Shown: in pieces, positions 23,763-30,970 of the stretch
How the letters are laid out: each line of letters begins with the position of its first letter
Numbering within the stretch: the stretch's first letter is position 1
Assembly: GCF_000502835.1 (NCBI RefSeq)
Contig: NZ_AYVL01000013.1
Span: 4,157-36,677, forward strand
DNA from: Mesorhizobium sp. LSJC280B00
Lineage (GTDB): Bacteria; Pseudomonadota; Alphaproteobacteria; Rhizobiales; Rhizobiaceae
Direction: 5' to 3'
Length of the DNA stretch: 32,521 nucleotides
Notes under the pieces: generated by a model
The model's database searches: none
Told to the model about the DNA's origin: nothing
What the model saw: only the letters and a program-made list of their open reading frames with translations
Translations under genes and position numbers: made by a program

Positions 23763-23897
23763 TCAGGCGCTGAGACGCTTGCGGCCGCGGTTGCGGCGGG
23801 CTGCGACGACGCCGCGGCCACCTTTGGTGGCCATGCGGGCGCGGAAACCGTGCCTGCGTTTGCGAACGAGTTTGGACGGCTGGTAAGTACGCTTCAT
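23763..23897 (-). CDS. rpmH: 50S ribosomal protein L34
   Basis: A 44-residue complete L34 that is readable on the minus strand: [18 protein letters not shown] followed by [17 protein letters not shown] and NRGRKRLSA. It is the small basic protein of the large ribosomal subunit and the usual first gene of the rpmH-rnpA-yidC operon. The ATG at 23897 follows an AT-rich leader without a strong ribosome-binding site. A near-consensus promoter lies about 125 bases upstream. Confidence 0.97.
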   Translation of the reverse strand: MKRTYQPSKLVRKRRHGFRARMATKGGRGVVAARRNRGRKRLSA

Positions 23898-24018
23898 TTG
23901 TTTAAATACCGCGGGGTGCGGCCCTTCTTGATTCTGTCACTTTGTAACAGGAGCTTTGCCGGGCCGGTTTTGGCGCGATCGAAACCGCGCCGGGACGAAT
24001 GGCCCGAGCGTGAGCGGG

Positions 24019-24047
24019 CTTATAGAAAGAAGGGTTTTGGAAGTCAA
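24019..24047 (-). promoter_or_regulatory. sigma-70-type promoter of rpmH-rnpA-yidC
   Basis: Reading leftward, TTGACT (24047-24042) and TATAAG (24024-24019) are spaced by exactly 17 bases, close to the housekeeping consensus. Transcription would begin near 24012, giving a leader of about 115 bases before rpmH. The rest of the 334-base gap between rpmH and the histidine kinase shows no gene; I see no clear promoter for the kinase in it. Confidence 0.75.
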
Positions 24048-24231
24048 TCCAGCGTGTCGGGCCGGCATTGTCGGACCGGCATCGAAGTCTTGCGGCCCTT
24101 TGTCCGGCTTCGACCAAGGATGAATTTGGCAAAAAAGCCGCAATCGCCTAATCTCACCCGATCAAGCGATCGTGAAGACGAGCAGTCCCTAAGACAAGCA
24201 GCCGTGATGACAGGCAGCCGTGACGACGAGC

Positions 24232-25719
24232 ATGAGTGAAGTCCCAGCAACCGACGAAAGCATCGCCCAGGCGAAGGCGGCCACCCGCAGGGTGCCGCTG
24301 GCGCGCGGCCTGTCGACCAAGTTGCTGCTGCTCACCATCGTCTTCGTGCTCTTGGCCGAAATCCTCATCTTCGTGCCCTGGATCGCCAGCTACAGGCTGA
24401 GTTGGCTGAAGGAGAGGCTGAGCACCGCCGCCGCGGTTTCCATCGTCCTGGTGCAGGGCGAACCTGCCTCGCTGTCGCGTGCCGCCCAGAACGACGTACT
24501 GATGGCGATCGGCGCCAAGGCGATCGCCGTGCGCGACGGCGGCGTCTCGCGGCTTCTGGTCGTGGCCGAAATGCCGCCGCAGGTCGACGAGCATATCGAT
24601 ATCGCCAATGTCGGCATGATCAAGGGTATGACCGGCGCGCTGGACACGCTGTTTTTCGGCGGCAAGCGGATGCTGCGCGTTTTCGGGCCGGTCGGCGACA
24701 GCGACAAAGAATTCGAGCTGATCATGCCCGACCACCGCCTGCGCAATGCCATGCTGATCTATTCGCGCAACGTCGCCTTCGTCTCGCTGCTGATCTCGCT
24801 GTTCACCGCCATGCTGGTCTACGCCGCGATAGACCTGATCATGATCGGCCCGATCAGGACGATGACACGCTCGATGCTGTCCTTTTCCGAGGCGCCCGAC
24901 GATCCCGGTCGCATCATTCACCCCGCCGCCCGGGCCGACGAGATCGGCGTCGCCGAACGCGAGCTGTCGCAGATGCAGGAGCGGCTGCAGAAGATGCTGA
25001 CCGAGCAGAAGCACCTGGCCGATCTCGGCCTGGCCGTGTCGAAGATCAACCACGACATGCGCAACATCCTCGCCTCGGCGCAACTGATGTCGGACCGCCT
25101 GCGCCAGGTCAAGGACCCGACCGTGCAGGCCTTCGCACCAAAACTGCTGCGCGCGCTCGACCGTGCGGTGTCCTACTCGGAGGGCGTGCTGGCCTATGGC
25201 CGCACCCAGGAGCCGCCGCCGTCGCGCCGCAGGCTGCGGCTGCGCCAGCTGGTCGAGGACGTCCAGGGCCTGCTCGACATCGAATGCGGCATCGAATTCG
25301 TCAACGCCGTCGATCCGGTGCTTGAGGTCGACGCCGATTCCGACCAGCTGTTCCGCGTGCTCACCAATCTTAGCCGCAACGCCGTGCAGGCGATGGCGGC
25401 CGACACCGAGAGCGCCGTGGTGCGCCGCTTGACCATATCGGCCGAGCGCATCGGCAGCGTCAGCCGCATCGTCGTCACCGACACCGGCCCCGGCCTGCCG
25501 CCAAAGGCGAGAGAAAACCTGTTCGCGGCATTTCGCGGCTCGGCCCGCAGCGGCGGCACCGGCCTTGGCCTGGCGATCGCCCATGAATTGATCCGCGCCC
25601 ATGGCGGCACGGTGGAGCTGGTCGAAAGCATCGGCGGCCGCACCACATTCGCGGTCACCATTCCCGACCAGCCGGTCCGGCTCGACCAAGCCCGCAACGG
25701 TCTGCGCCGCCCGGCGTAA
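24232..25719 (+). CDS. orphan membrane sensor histidine kinase
   Basis: About 495 residues. Membrane helices at about 31-53 (LLLLTIVFVLLAEILIFVPWI) and 182-204 flank a periplasmic domain of about 125 residues without a recognised fold. A HAMP-like linker (IMIGPIRTMTRSMLSFSEAPDDPGR) leads to the dimerisation helix with the phospho-accepting His in LAVSKINHDMRNILASAQLM. ATP-binding boxes are complete: NLSRNAVQAM, DTGPGLP, and GGTGLGLAIAHEL. No response regulator is adjacent, so its partner is encoded elsewhere. The ATG at 24232 is preferred over GTG 24220; neither has a good ribosome-binding site. It is divergent from rpmH. Confidence 0.92.
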   Translation: MSEVPATDESIAQAKAATRRVPLARGLSTKLLLLTIVFVLLAEILIFVPWIASYRLSWLKERLSTAAAVSIVLVQGEPASLSRAAQNDVLMAIGAKAIAVRDGGVSRLLVVAEMPPQVDEHIDIANVGMIKGMTGALDTLFFGGKRMLRVFGPVGDSDKEFELIMPDHRLRNAMLIYSRNVAFVSLLISLFTAMLVYAAIDLIMIGPIRTMTRSMLSFSEAPDDPGRIIHPAARADEIGVAERELSQMQERLQKMLTEQKHLADLGLAVSKINHDMRNILASAQLMSDRLRQVKDPTVQAFAPKLLRALDRAVSYSEGVLAYGRTQEPPPSRRRLRLRQLVEDVQGLLDIECGIEFVNAVDPVLEVDADSDQLFRVLTNLSRNAVQAMAADTESAVVRRLTISAERIGSVSRIVVTDTGPGLPPKARENLFAAFRGSARSGGTGLGLAIAHELIRAHGGTVELVESIGGRTTFAVTIPDQPVRLDQARNGLRRPA

Positions 25720-25725
25720 CGAACC

Positions 25726-25880
25726 GTTTGTTTACGGACCGTTTCAATTCGCAAATGGTTGGTCCGAGACTACGAGCCATCGGCTCGGCCGCCGTGCAAC
25801 GGCGTGTTTCGTTACGGGCCGTTCCGATTGGCAAATGACTGATCCAAGACGACGACCTATCGGCTCGGCCGCCGCGTGAC
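25726..25880. repeat. degenerate tandem duplication, 80-bp period
   Basis: Bases 25726-25800 and 25806-25880 align without gaps at an offset of 80 bp, with about 59 of 75 positions equal. The best conserved part is ATCGGCTCGGCCGCCG at the end of each unit, and GCAAATG in the middle. In the first copy, CGGACC and GGTCCG could pair as a hairpin; the second copy has lost this. It lies in the gene-free stretch between the histidine kinase and tRNA-Arg. No function is evident. Confidence 0.75.
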
Positions 25881-25905
25881 GCGATCTTGCCTTCGCCGGC
25901 CGGCG

Positions 25906-25931
25906 CATGACGGCAAAACATGACGGCAAAA
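25906..25931. repeat. perfect 13-bp tandem repeat
   Basis: CATGACGGCAAAA occurs twice head to tail (25906-25918 and 25919-25931), shortly after the 80-bp duplication. It is probably a replication-slippage product. Confidence 0.85.
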
Positions 25932-26044
25932 CTTTTGGCCAGGATCGGCTTGCTTTTCGCAAATTCAGTCGCTAGGGAACAGCTCACATTCGCGGCCGGT
26001 CGCCAGGATCGGATCGCGGGGCTATGCAAAGCATGGCCTGTTGC

Positions 26045-26121
26045 GCGCCCGTAGCTCAGCTGGATAGAGCACCAGACTACGAATCTGGGGGTCAGGAGTT
26101 CGAATCTCTTCGGGCGCGCCA
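26045..26121 (+). tRNA. tRNA-Arg (anticodon ACG)
   Basis: A 77-base tRNA with CCA encoded. The acceptor stem GCGCCCG (26045-26051) pairs with CGGGCGC (26111-26117), then discriminator G and CCA. The D arm is GCTC-AGCTGGATA-GAGC, the anticodon stem is CCAGA/TCTGG with loop CTACGAA, and the T loop is TTCGAAT. Anticodon ACG (26079-26081) reads CGN arginine codons, after deamination to inosine by TadA. The spurious reverse-strand frame over it is noted under rejections. Confidence 0.97.
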
Positions 26122-26235
26122 TTAAACTCATGCCTACCCCGGGAACATAGGTAACAGAATCTACCACCGGTGGCCTGAAAGTCGCGAGGGCTGAGCGCCA
26201 TCCATGCCAAAAAGGAGATCGTCAGCTAATGCTGC

Positions 26236-26478
26236 TCAGTCGGCCTGCTTAATCTCCAGGCCCGGTTCAGTCGGCGGGCCTGGCGTGCAATCCTGGCCAG
26301 TGCATTCCTGCACGGGATCTTTCGCCGGCGGGAGACAATTTTGGCCTTCACAATGAACGGGCGGCTGCGTTGTTGCGGCTTTATTGTTCTGCGGCACAGG
26401 CCGATCCTCAGCGCGAACGGCCGGCATTCCAAGTTCGATCATGGCCGTGCACAAGAGCGCAATCCGAAGCAAATTCAT
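26236..26478 (-). CDS. small secreted protein with two CxGQxC motifs
   Basis: An 80-residue protein of no known family. The start at ATG 26478 is chosen because GGAGG lies 5 bases upstream. A Sec signal peptide (MNLLRIALLCTAMIELGMPAVRA) is followed by a short Pro/Gln-rich mature part. The mature part holds a duplicated motif: HCEGQNCLPP and ECTGQDCTPGPP, each with two Cys three residues apart. In the periplasm these could form small disulphide loops or bind metal. It is preceded by no obvious partner gene; tRNA-Arg lies on one side and a monooxygenase-like gene on the other. The frame could be extended to 26544, but that adds non-homologous sequence before the signal peptide. Confidence 0.65.
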   Translation of the reverse strand: MNLLRIALLCTAMIELGMPAVRAEDRPVPQNNKAATTQPPVHCEGQNCLPPAKDPVQECTGQDCTPGPPTEPGLEIKQAD

Positions 26479-26759
26479 TTTCGCCTCCGCAACTGACAGC
26501 GAGACGCAGATTATACCTTCGAACTGCGGCCAACATCCTGTCACCCGCGAACGGCGTTAACAGCGCGTTTCATTGCCGGTCGGAAGGGCGTACCGATTGC
26601 GATCGAGCGTCGTCCTCTTCCTGGCAAAATAGCGCCAGAAACGGGGCTTTCGGCCAGAGGTGACTGAAGCCAACCTTCCGATTTTCCTGTACACCTGTTC
26701 GAAGGGTTCGAGGTGCGTTAGGGCCTCGCATATTCGAGTTCTTTCACGGGGGAACGTAC

Positions 26760-27074
26760 ATGACGGCATTCAACAGCGTCCGCTTCCGGGTCAAGCCGGG
26801 TAGTGAAGATGAATTCATCGAACTGTTCAGCAGCGCTGCGCGCAATTTCGAGGGATTGCGAAAAATGGCTCTCATCAAATCGGGAGATGGCGCCTTCTTC
26901 TCGATTGGAGAGTGGGACACTTTTCAGCACATGGTCGCTGCCAGGCCCAAAATGCTGGGCAATCTTGATCGGTTCCGGCATACGTTGCAGCAGCTTGAGG
27001 GCGGATATACGGATGCTGTTTCCGGCGAGGCTGTCTTCGAAACGGACGGCAGGAGCAGCGGCAGGTCGGTATAG
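26760..27074 (+). CDS. ABM-type monooxygenase-like dimeric alpha/beta barrel protein
   Basis: A 104-residue protein with the pattern of the antibiotic-biosynthesis-monooxygenase (ABM) fold: a first strand FNSVRFRVKPGSEDEFIELFSSAARNFEGLRKMALIKSGDGAFFSIGEWDTFQHMVAARPKMLGNLDRFR. The family includes heme-degrading and quinone-forming enzymes and many proteins of unknown role, all small dimers without cofactors. No catalytic His or Asn can be placed with confidence, so activity is unknown. GGGGGA lies 6 bases before the ATG. It is convergent with the hydroxy-acid dehydrogenase gene 46 bases away. Confidence 0.72.
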   Translation: MTAFNSVRFRVKPGSEDEFIELFSSAARNFEGLRKMALIKSGDGAFFSIGEWDTFQHMVAARPKMLGNLDRFRHTLQQLEGGYTDAVSGEAVFETDGRSSGRSV

Positions 27075-27120
27075 TTTCGCACTTCGAAAAGCTTATGCTC
27101 TGCGCCACTTCCCGGCTCTA

Positions 27121-28263
27121 TTACCTAAACCGCACATTCCCCCTGGAAAGCTCTGCCACCGACCTGCATCCCATCAGCCGCATGTCGCGTTCGATCTCGG
27201 TTCGCATCAGGCCGAGCGCCCGTTCGACGCCGGCCTGTCCGGCGGCTGCCAGCGGGAAGAGATAGTAGCGCCCGACGCCGACGGCCTTGGCGCCCAACGA
27301 CAGGGCCTTCAGCACATGCGTGCCGCGCTGGACGCCGCTGTCGATGATCACGTCTATCTTGTTGCCCACTGCGTCGACGATCTCCGACAACTGGTCGAAG
27401 GGGCTGCGCGAGCCGTCCAGCTGCCTGCCGCCATGATTTGACAGAACGATACCGGTGCAGCCGATGTCGACGGCTTTTCTGGCATCGGCGACGCTCATGA
27501 TCCCCTTCAGGCAAAACTGGCCGTTCCAGAAGCGGACCATGTCTTCGACGTCCTTCCAATCCAGCGACGGCTCGAGGATCTCGGTGAAATAGCGGCTGAT
27601 GGAAAGCGCTCCGCCGCCGAGATCGATATGGCCGTCCAACTGCGGCAGGCTGAACTTTTCGTGCGTCAAATAGTCGATAGCCCATCTCGGCTTGATCGCG
27701 AACTGCATCATGCCGCCGAGCGTAAGCCGAAAGGGGATGGAAAAGCCGGTCCGCAGGTCACGCTCGCGGTTTCCGCCGGTGACGCTGTCGACCGTCAGCA
27801 TCATCACGTCGACGCCGGACGTCTTGGCGCGCTCCATCATGGCGCGGTTCAGGCCGCGATCCCTGTGGAAATAGAACTGATAGACCTGCGGCGTCCTGTG
27901 CTTGCGGACTTCCTCCAGGCTGACCGTGCCGAGCGACGAGACGCCGAACATCGTGCCGAACTTCTCCGCCGCCGCGGCGACGGCGCGCTCGCCGCTATGG
28001 TGAAACAGTCGCTGGAGAGCCGTCGGCGAACAATAGACCGGCATCGCCAGCTTCTGGCCCATGACGGTGACCGACATGTCGACCTGTCCGACGCCGGCAA
28101 GGACGTTGGGGACGAGATCGCAGTCCTCGAACGCCGCCGTGTTGCGCCGCAGCGTCGTCTCGTCGTCCGCGCCGCCATCGATATAATCGAAGATCGGACC
28201 TGGCAGGCGCTGTTTTGCCAGCCGGCGGAAGTCCTGAAAATTGTAGCAGCTTTGCAATCTCAT
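27121..28263 (-). CDS. FMN-dependent alpha-hydroxy-acid dehydrogenase (LldD-like)
   Basis: A 380-residue TIM-barrel flavoenzyme that oxidises (S)-2-hydroxy acids to 2-keto acids. The signature SNHGGRQLDGSRSPFDQL contains the catalytic His and the substrate-binding Arg, and DSGVQRGTHVLKALSLGAKAVGVGRYYLFPLAA is the FMN phosphate-binding region. The N-terminal YNFQDFRRLAKQRLPGPIFDYIDGGADDETTLRRN matches L-lactate dehydrogenases. Glycolate or other hydroxy acids remain possible. It follows the LacI gene by 69 bases on the same strand, so it may share that transcript and link sugar-related uptake to oxidation of a hydroxy-acid product. The electron acceptor is not known. Confidence 0.92.
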   Translation of the reverse strand: MRLQSCYNFQDFRRLAKQRLPGPIFDYIDGGADDETTLRRNTAAFEDCDLVPNVLAGVGQVDMSVTVMGQKLAMPVYCSPTALQRLFHHSGERAVAAAAEKFGTMFGVSSLGTVSLEEVRKHRTPQVYQFYFHRDRGLNRAMMERAKTSGVDVMMLTVDSVTGGNRERDLRTGFSIPFRLTLGGMMQFAIKPRWAIDYLTHEKFSLPQLDGHIDLGGGALSISRYFTEILEPSLDWKDVEDMVRFWNGQFCLKGIMSVADARKAVDIGCTGIVLSNHGGRQLDGSRSPFDQLSEIVDAVGNKIDVIIDSGVQRGTHVLKALSLGAKAVGVGRYYLFPLAAAGQAGVERALGLMRTEIERDMRLMGCRSVAELSRGNVRFR

Positions 28264-28332
28264 GAAATCAATCGGGTATATGCCGGGCCCGATGTCAAGC
28301 CTGTGCCATTGTCGATCGCCGGCGCTCTCGCC

Positions 28333-29439
28333 TCAGCCCGCCAGAGCGCCAACCGACTCCCGCTCCACCAGCGGGCATTCGAGCTTGGTGATGGGATAGC
28401 GGCCACGACCGGGAGCAGCGGGGACTTCGAGCTGCTCGATCGCCCATTGTCCCATCGCCATATGCGGCAGGATCGACGTCGTCAGCGGCGGGAACAGATG
28501 CCGCGCGATCTCCTCGTCGTCATAACCGATCACCGAAATATCCCGGGGGATGTGCAGGCCGGCCTCCTTTAGCGCCTCGTAGCAGCCGATCGCGGTGCGG
28601 TCGTTCTGGCAGAAGATCGCGGTCGGCCGGTCCTTCAGCGCCAAGAGCTTGACGGTCGCGGCATAGCCGGCGCTCGCCGACCAATCGCCTTCGACGACCA
28701 GCGCCGGGTCGAACGGAATGTCGGCCGTCGCCAGCGCCCGGCGGTAGCCCTTCAGCCGGTCCTGCGCCGCTTGCATCCAGGGCTCGCCGGTGACGGTGGC
28801 GATGCGCCGGTGGCCATGGCCGATCAAGTGGCGGGTGGAGCTCTGGCCGCCGGCGATCTCGCTCGGCACCACGGCGGGGAAGGCATAGTCGGCGGTGTAG
28901 CAGTTGAGCAGGATGACCGGAATGTCGAGGCCGTAGAGATAGTCCGGCGCGACGATCTCGCGGGTGAAAATGGTCATGTAGATCAGCGCCGAAATGCCCC
29001 GCTTGGTCAGTGCCGCGATGGCCCGGGGCTCCATCACCTCGTCGCCCATGGTTTGCGCCACCAGCAGCACATTGCCGGCGTTCCACGAGGCTTGCCGCGC
29101 CCCTTCAATGGCGACGACCGCCTCCGGGCTGGTCGCCAACTGGTCGACGGCAAAGCCGATCACGCCATCCAGCCCGTCGAATGCGGCAACTGGGGCCCGC
29201 AAGGCAGAAAACACGGGCGGCGAATAGCCCAGCGTTCGTGCGGTCTCAATCACTCGCTCTCGGGTTTGCTGCGACAGCCTGATGCCTGGCGTGTTGTTGA
29301 GGACGAACGAGACCGTCGCCTGCGAACAGCCGGCGGCCCTGGCGATGTCGGTCATGGTGACGCGGCCCTTGGGGTTTTTCCCGGACGGCTTGCGCCGCCT
29401 GGTACCCTCAAGGATGGGATCGCGCAGTGGTTCGTTCAT
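28333..29439 (-). CDS. LacI-family transcriptional regulator
   Basis: A 368-residue regulator. The helix-turn-helix and hinge (about 27-80) read VTMTDIARAAGCSQATVSFVLNNTPGIRLSQQTRERVIETARTLGYSPP. A periplasmic-binding-protein-like ligand domain follows (VIGFAVDQLATSPEAVVAIEGA; ILLNCYTADYAFPAVVPSEIAGG; FCQNDRTAIGCYEALKEAGLHIPRDISVIGYDDEEIARHLFPPLTTS). An N-terminal extension of about 25 basic residues precedes the HTH. It is divergent from the sugar ABC transporter genes and probably controls them with a sugar as inducer. Its own gene is followed by the hydroxy-acid dehydrogenase gene on the same strand. Confidence 0.95.
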   Translation of the reverse strand: MNEPLRDPILEGTRRRKPSGKNPKGRVTMTDIARAAGCSQATVSFVLNNTPGIRLSQQTRERVIETARTLGYSPPVFSALRAPVAAFDGLDGVIGFAVDQLATSPEAVVAIEGARQASWNAGNVLLVAQTMGDEVMEPRAIAALTKRGISALIYMTIFTREIVAPDYLYGLDIPVILLNCYTADYAFPAVVPSEIAGGQSSTRHLIGHGHRRIATVTGEPWMQAAQDRLKGYRRALATADIPFDPALVVEGDWSASAGYAATVKLLALKDRPTAIFCQNDRTAIGCYEALKEAGLHIPRDISVIGYDDEEIARHLFPPLTTSILPHMAMGQWAIEQLEVPAAPGRGRYPITKLECPLVERESVGALAG

Positions 29440-29893
29440 GTCATTCGTCCCTCAAATCTCGCATTTATAACGCGAAGCGCTACTAATAGATATAAGCGCC
29501 CTCTCAGGTGATTTAGTCGCCAATCCAAAACGGTTGTGACTGGGGAGGCCTCTCTCGTTTGTGGCGAGTATCCCGATCAACTAATACTCTTTACTAATAT
29601 CTGGCATCCCTATAACGTCAATCCATCATGCCCGGACGACATCGGACCGCGCGTGTTCGGAACGCGAGCCAGCCTGGTGTCGGACGGTTCCCGTCAGCCG
29701 GAGCTCGCCTGCCGTTTCGAGGAAATGTCAGACAAATCGGACTATTTACGAACGACGAATGAGTCTCTAAAGTCGACGATCGCGGCTGGAATGGCGTCGT
29801 TCTTCGCTGCCGAAACCCTGAGGAGGAGGGCGTCCAAGCCGCGCCGGCACGTTCATCATCAGCGAAATTACTGAGTCAAATGGGAGGTTGAAT
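29440..29893. promoter_or_regulatory. 454-base control region between lacI-type and ABC transporter genes
   Basis: No gene with credible coding content is seen here. The stretch is more AT-rich than its surroundings. ACTAATA occurs three times in the same orientation (29482-29488, 29580-29586, 29593-29599), the last two 13 bp apart. A partial palindrome around GTTCGGAAC (29655-29663) lies within CGCGT-N7-ACGCG (29650-29666). Any could be operator sites for the LacI regulator; none is certain. Confidence 0.4.
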
Positions 29894-30856
29894 ATGAAAT
29901 CTGCGATACGAAATGCGTCCGTCGCCGCTGCGGCCCTGCTGCTCGGCCTGTCCGTCAGCGCAATTGCGCGGGCCGACGACAAGCCGACACTGGCCTTCGT
30001 CGTCAACGGCGCTTCCGATTTCTGGAAGGCTGCCGAAGCCGGCGTCAAGAAGGCTCAAGGCGAACTGCCCAATTACAATCTCGAACTCAAATATCCGGAG
30101 CAGTCCTCGGTCGCCATCCAGCAGCGCCTGATGGACGATCTGGTGACGGCCGGTGTGAAGGCGATCATGGTCTCGGCCGTCGATCCCAAGACGTCGACCG
30201 ACGGGCTGAACAAGATCGCCTCGGAAACGGCGTTGTTCACCACTGACAGCGACGCACCGCAGACCAAGCGTGTCGCCTATATCGGCTCTTCCAATGTCGA
30301 TGCCGGCAAGCAGGCGGCAGAGATCGCCAAGAAGGCAATGCCCGACGGCGGCAAGTGCCTCGGCTTCGTTGGCCTGCTCGGCGCCGACAATGCCAAGGAA
30401 CGCATCCAGGGCATGAAGGACGGCCTCGCCGGCACCAAGATCGAATTGGTCGACGTGCGTGGCGACGACATCGACCAGGCCCGCGCCAAGAAGAACGTCG
30501 AGGACGCGCTGGTCGCCAGCCCCGACGTCACCTGCATGGTCGGCTTCTACTCCTACAACACGCCGCGCATCTATGAAGCGCTGCGCGATGCCGGCAAGCT
30601 CGGCCAGATCACCGTCGTCGGCTTCGACGACGATCCGATCACGCTGGGCGGCGTCAAGGAAGGTACCGTCGCCGCCACCGTCGTGCAGCAACCCTTCGAA
30701 TGGGCCTATCAGGGCATGAAGCTGATGGCTGCCTATCTCGAGGGCGACAAGTCGGGCGTTCCCGCCGATGGCCTGATCATCGTGCCGACCAAGATCATCG
30801 GCAAGGACGATGTCGACGCCTACGCCGCCAACCTCAAGGCGATGTCGGGAAATTGA
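29894..30856 (+). CDS. sugar ABC transporter substrate-binding protein
   Basis: About 320 residues. A Sec signal peptide (MKSAIRNASVAAAALLLGLSVSAIARA, cut before DDKPTL) precedes a two-lobed periplasmic binding protein of the ribose/galactose type (Peripla_BP_4): TLAFVVNGASDFWKAAEAGVKKAQGEL, KAIMVSAVDPKTSTDGLNKI, VAYIGSSNVDAGKQAAEIA, CMVGFYSYNTPRIYEAL and ITVVGFDDDPITLGGVKEGTVAATVVQQPFEWAYQGMKLM. GGGAGG lies 6 bases before ATG 29894, which is preferred over TTG 29888. It captures a sugar or polyol for the ATPase gene that follows. The exact sugar is unknown. Confidence 0.94.
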   Translation: MKSAIRNASVAAAALLLGLSVSAIARADDKPTLAFVVNGASDFWKAAEAGVKKAQGELPNYNLELKYPEQSSVAIQQRLMDDLVTAGVKAIMVSAVDPKTSTDGLNKIASETALFTTDSDAPQTKRVAYIGSSNVDAGKQAAEIAKKAMPDGGKCLGFVGLLGADNAKERIQGMKDGLAGTKIELVDVRGDDIDQARAKKNVEDALVASPDVTCMVGFYSYNTPRIYEALRDAGKLGQITVVGFDDDPITLGGVKEGTVAATVVQQPFEWAYQGMKLMAAYLEGDKSGVPADGLIIVPTKIIGKDDVDAYAANLKAMSGN

Positions 30857-30868
30857 GCGAATAAGTTG

Positions 30869-30899
30869 CGCCGGCTCAAGGGTTCGCCCTGAGCCGGCG
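30869..30899 (+). terminator. stable intercistronic hairpin with TTCG loop
   Basis: CGCCGGCTCA (30869-30878) pairs with TGAGCCGGCG (30890-30899), and inside it GGG and CCC close a TTCG tetraloop, with one bulged A. No long T run follows. It lies 12 bases after the binding-protein stop. Such hairpins often protect the binding-protein message from decay or partly stop transcription, so the binding protein is made in excess over the ATPase. Confidence 0.75.
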
Positions 30900-30970
30900 A
30901 TTCTATTGACGCGCCTCGCAAGGCCCGTCAGTCTGAGGCCAAAACGGCTCACCGGCTGCTGTCAGGCGTG

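Noticed and set aside
25655..26167. Reverse-strand frame containing PKRFELLTPRFVVWCSIQLSYGR
   Set aside because: This peptide is the antisense translation of tRNA-Arg and is a well-known false protein in databases.
26557..26769. 70-residue minus-strand frame upstream of the ABM-like gene
   Set aside because: Composition and codon use do not look coding, and it overlaps the start region of the ABM-like gene.
28264..28332. TTGACA upstream of the hydroxy-acid dehydrogenase as a promoter
   Set aside because: The nearest TATA-like hexamer is only about 12 bases away, too close for a normal spacer.
29536..29874. 112-residue plus-strand frame in the LacI/transporter gap
   Set aside because: No ribosome-binding site, no family resemblance, AT-rich composition unlike neighbouring genes; more likely control DNA.
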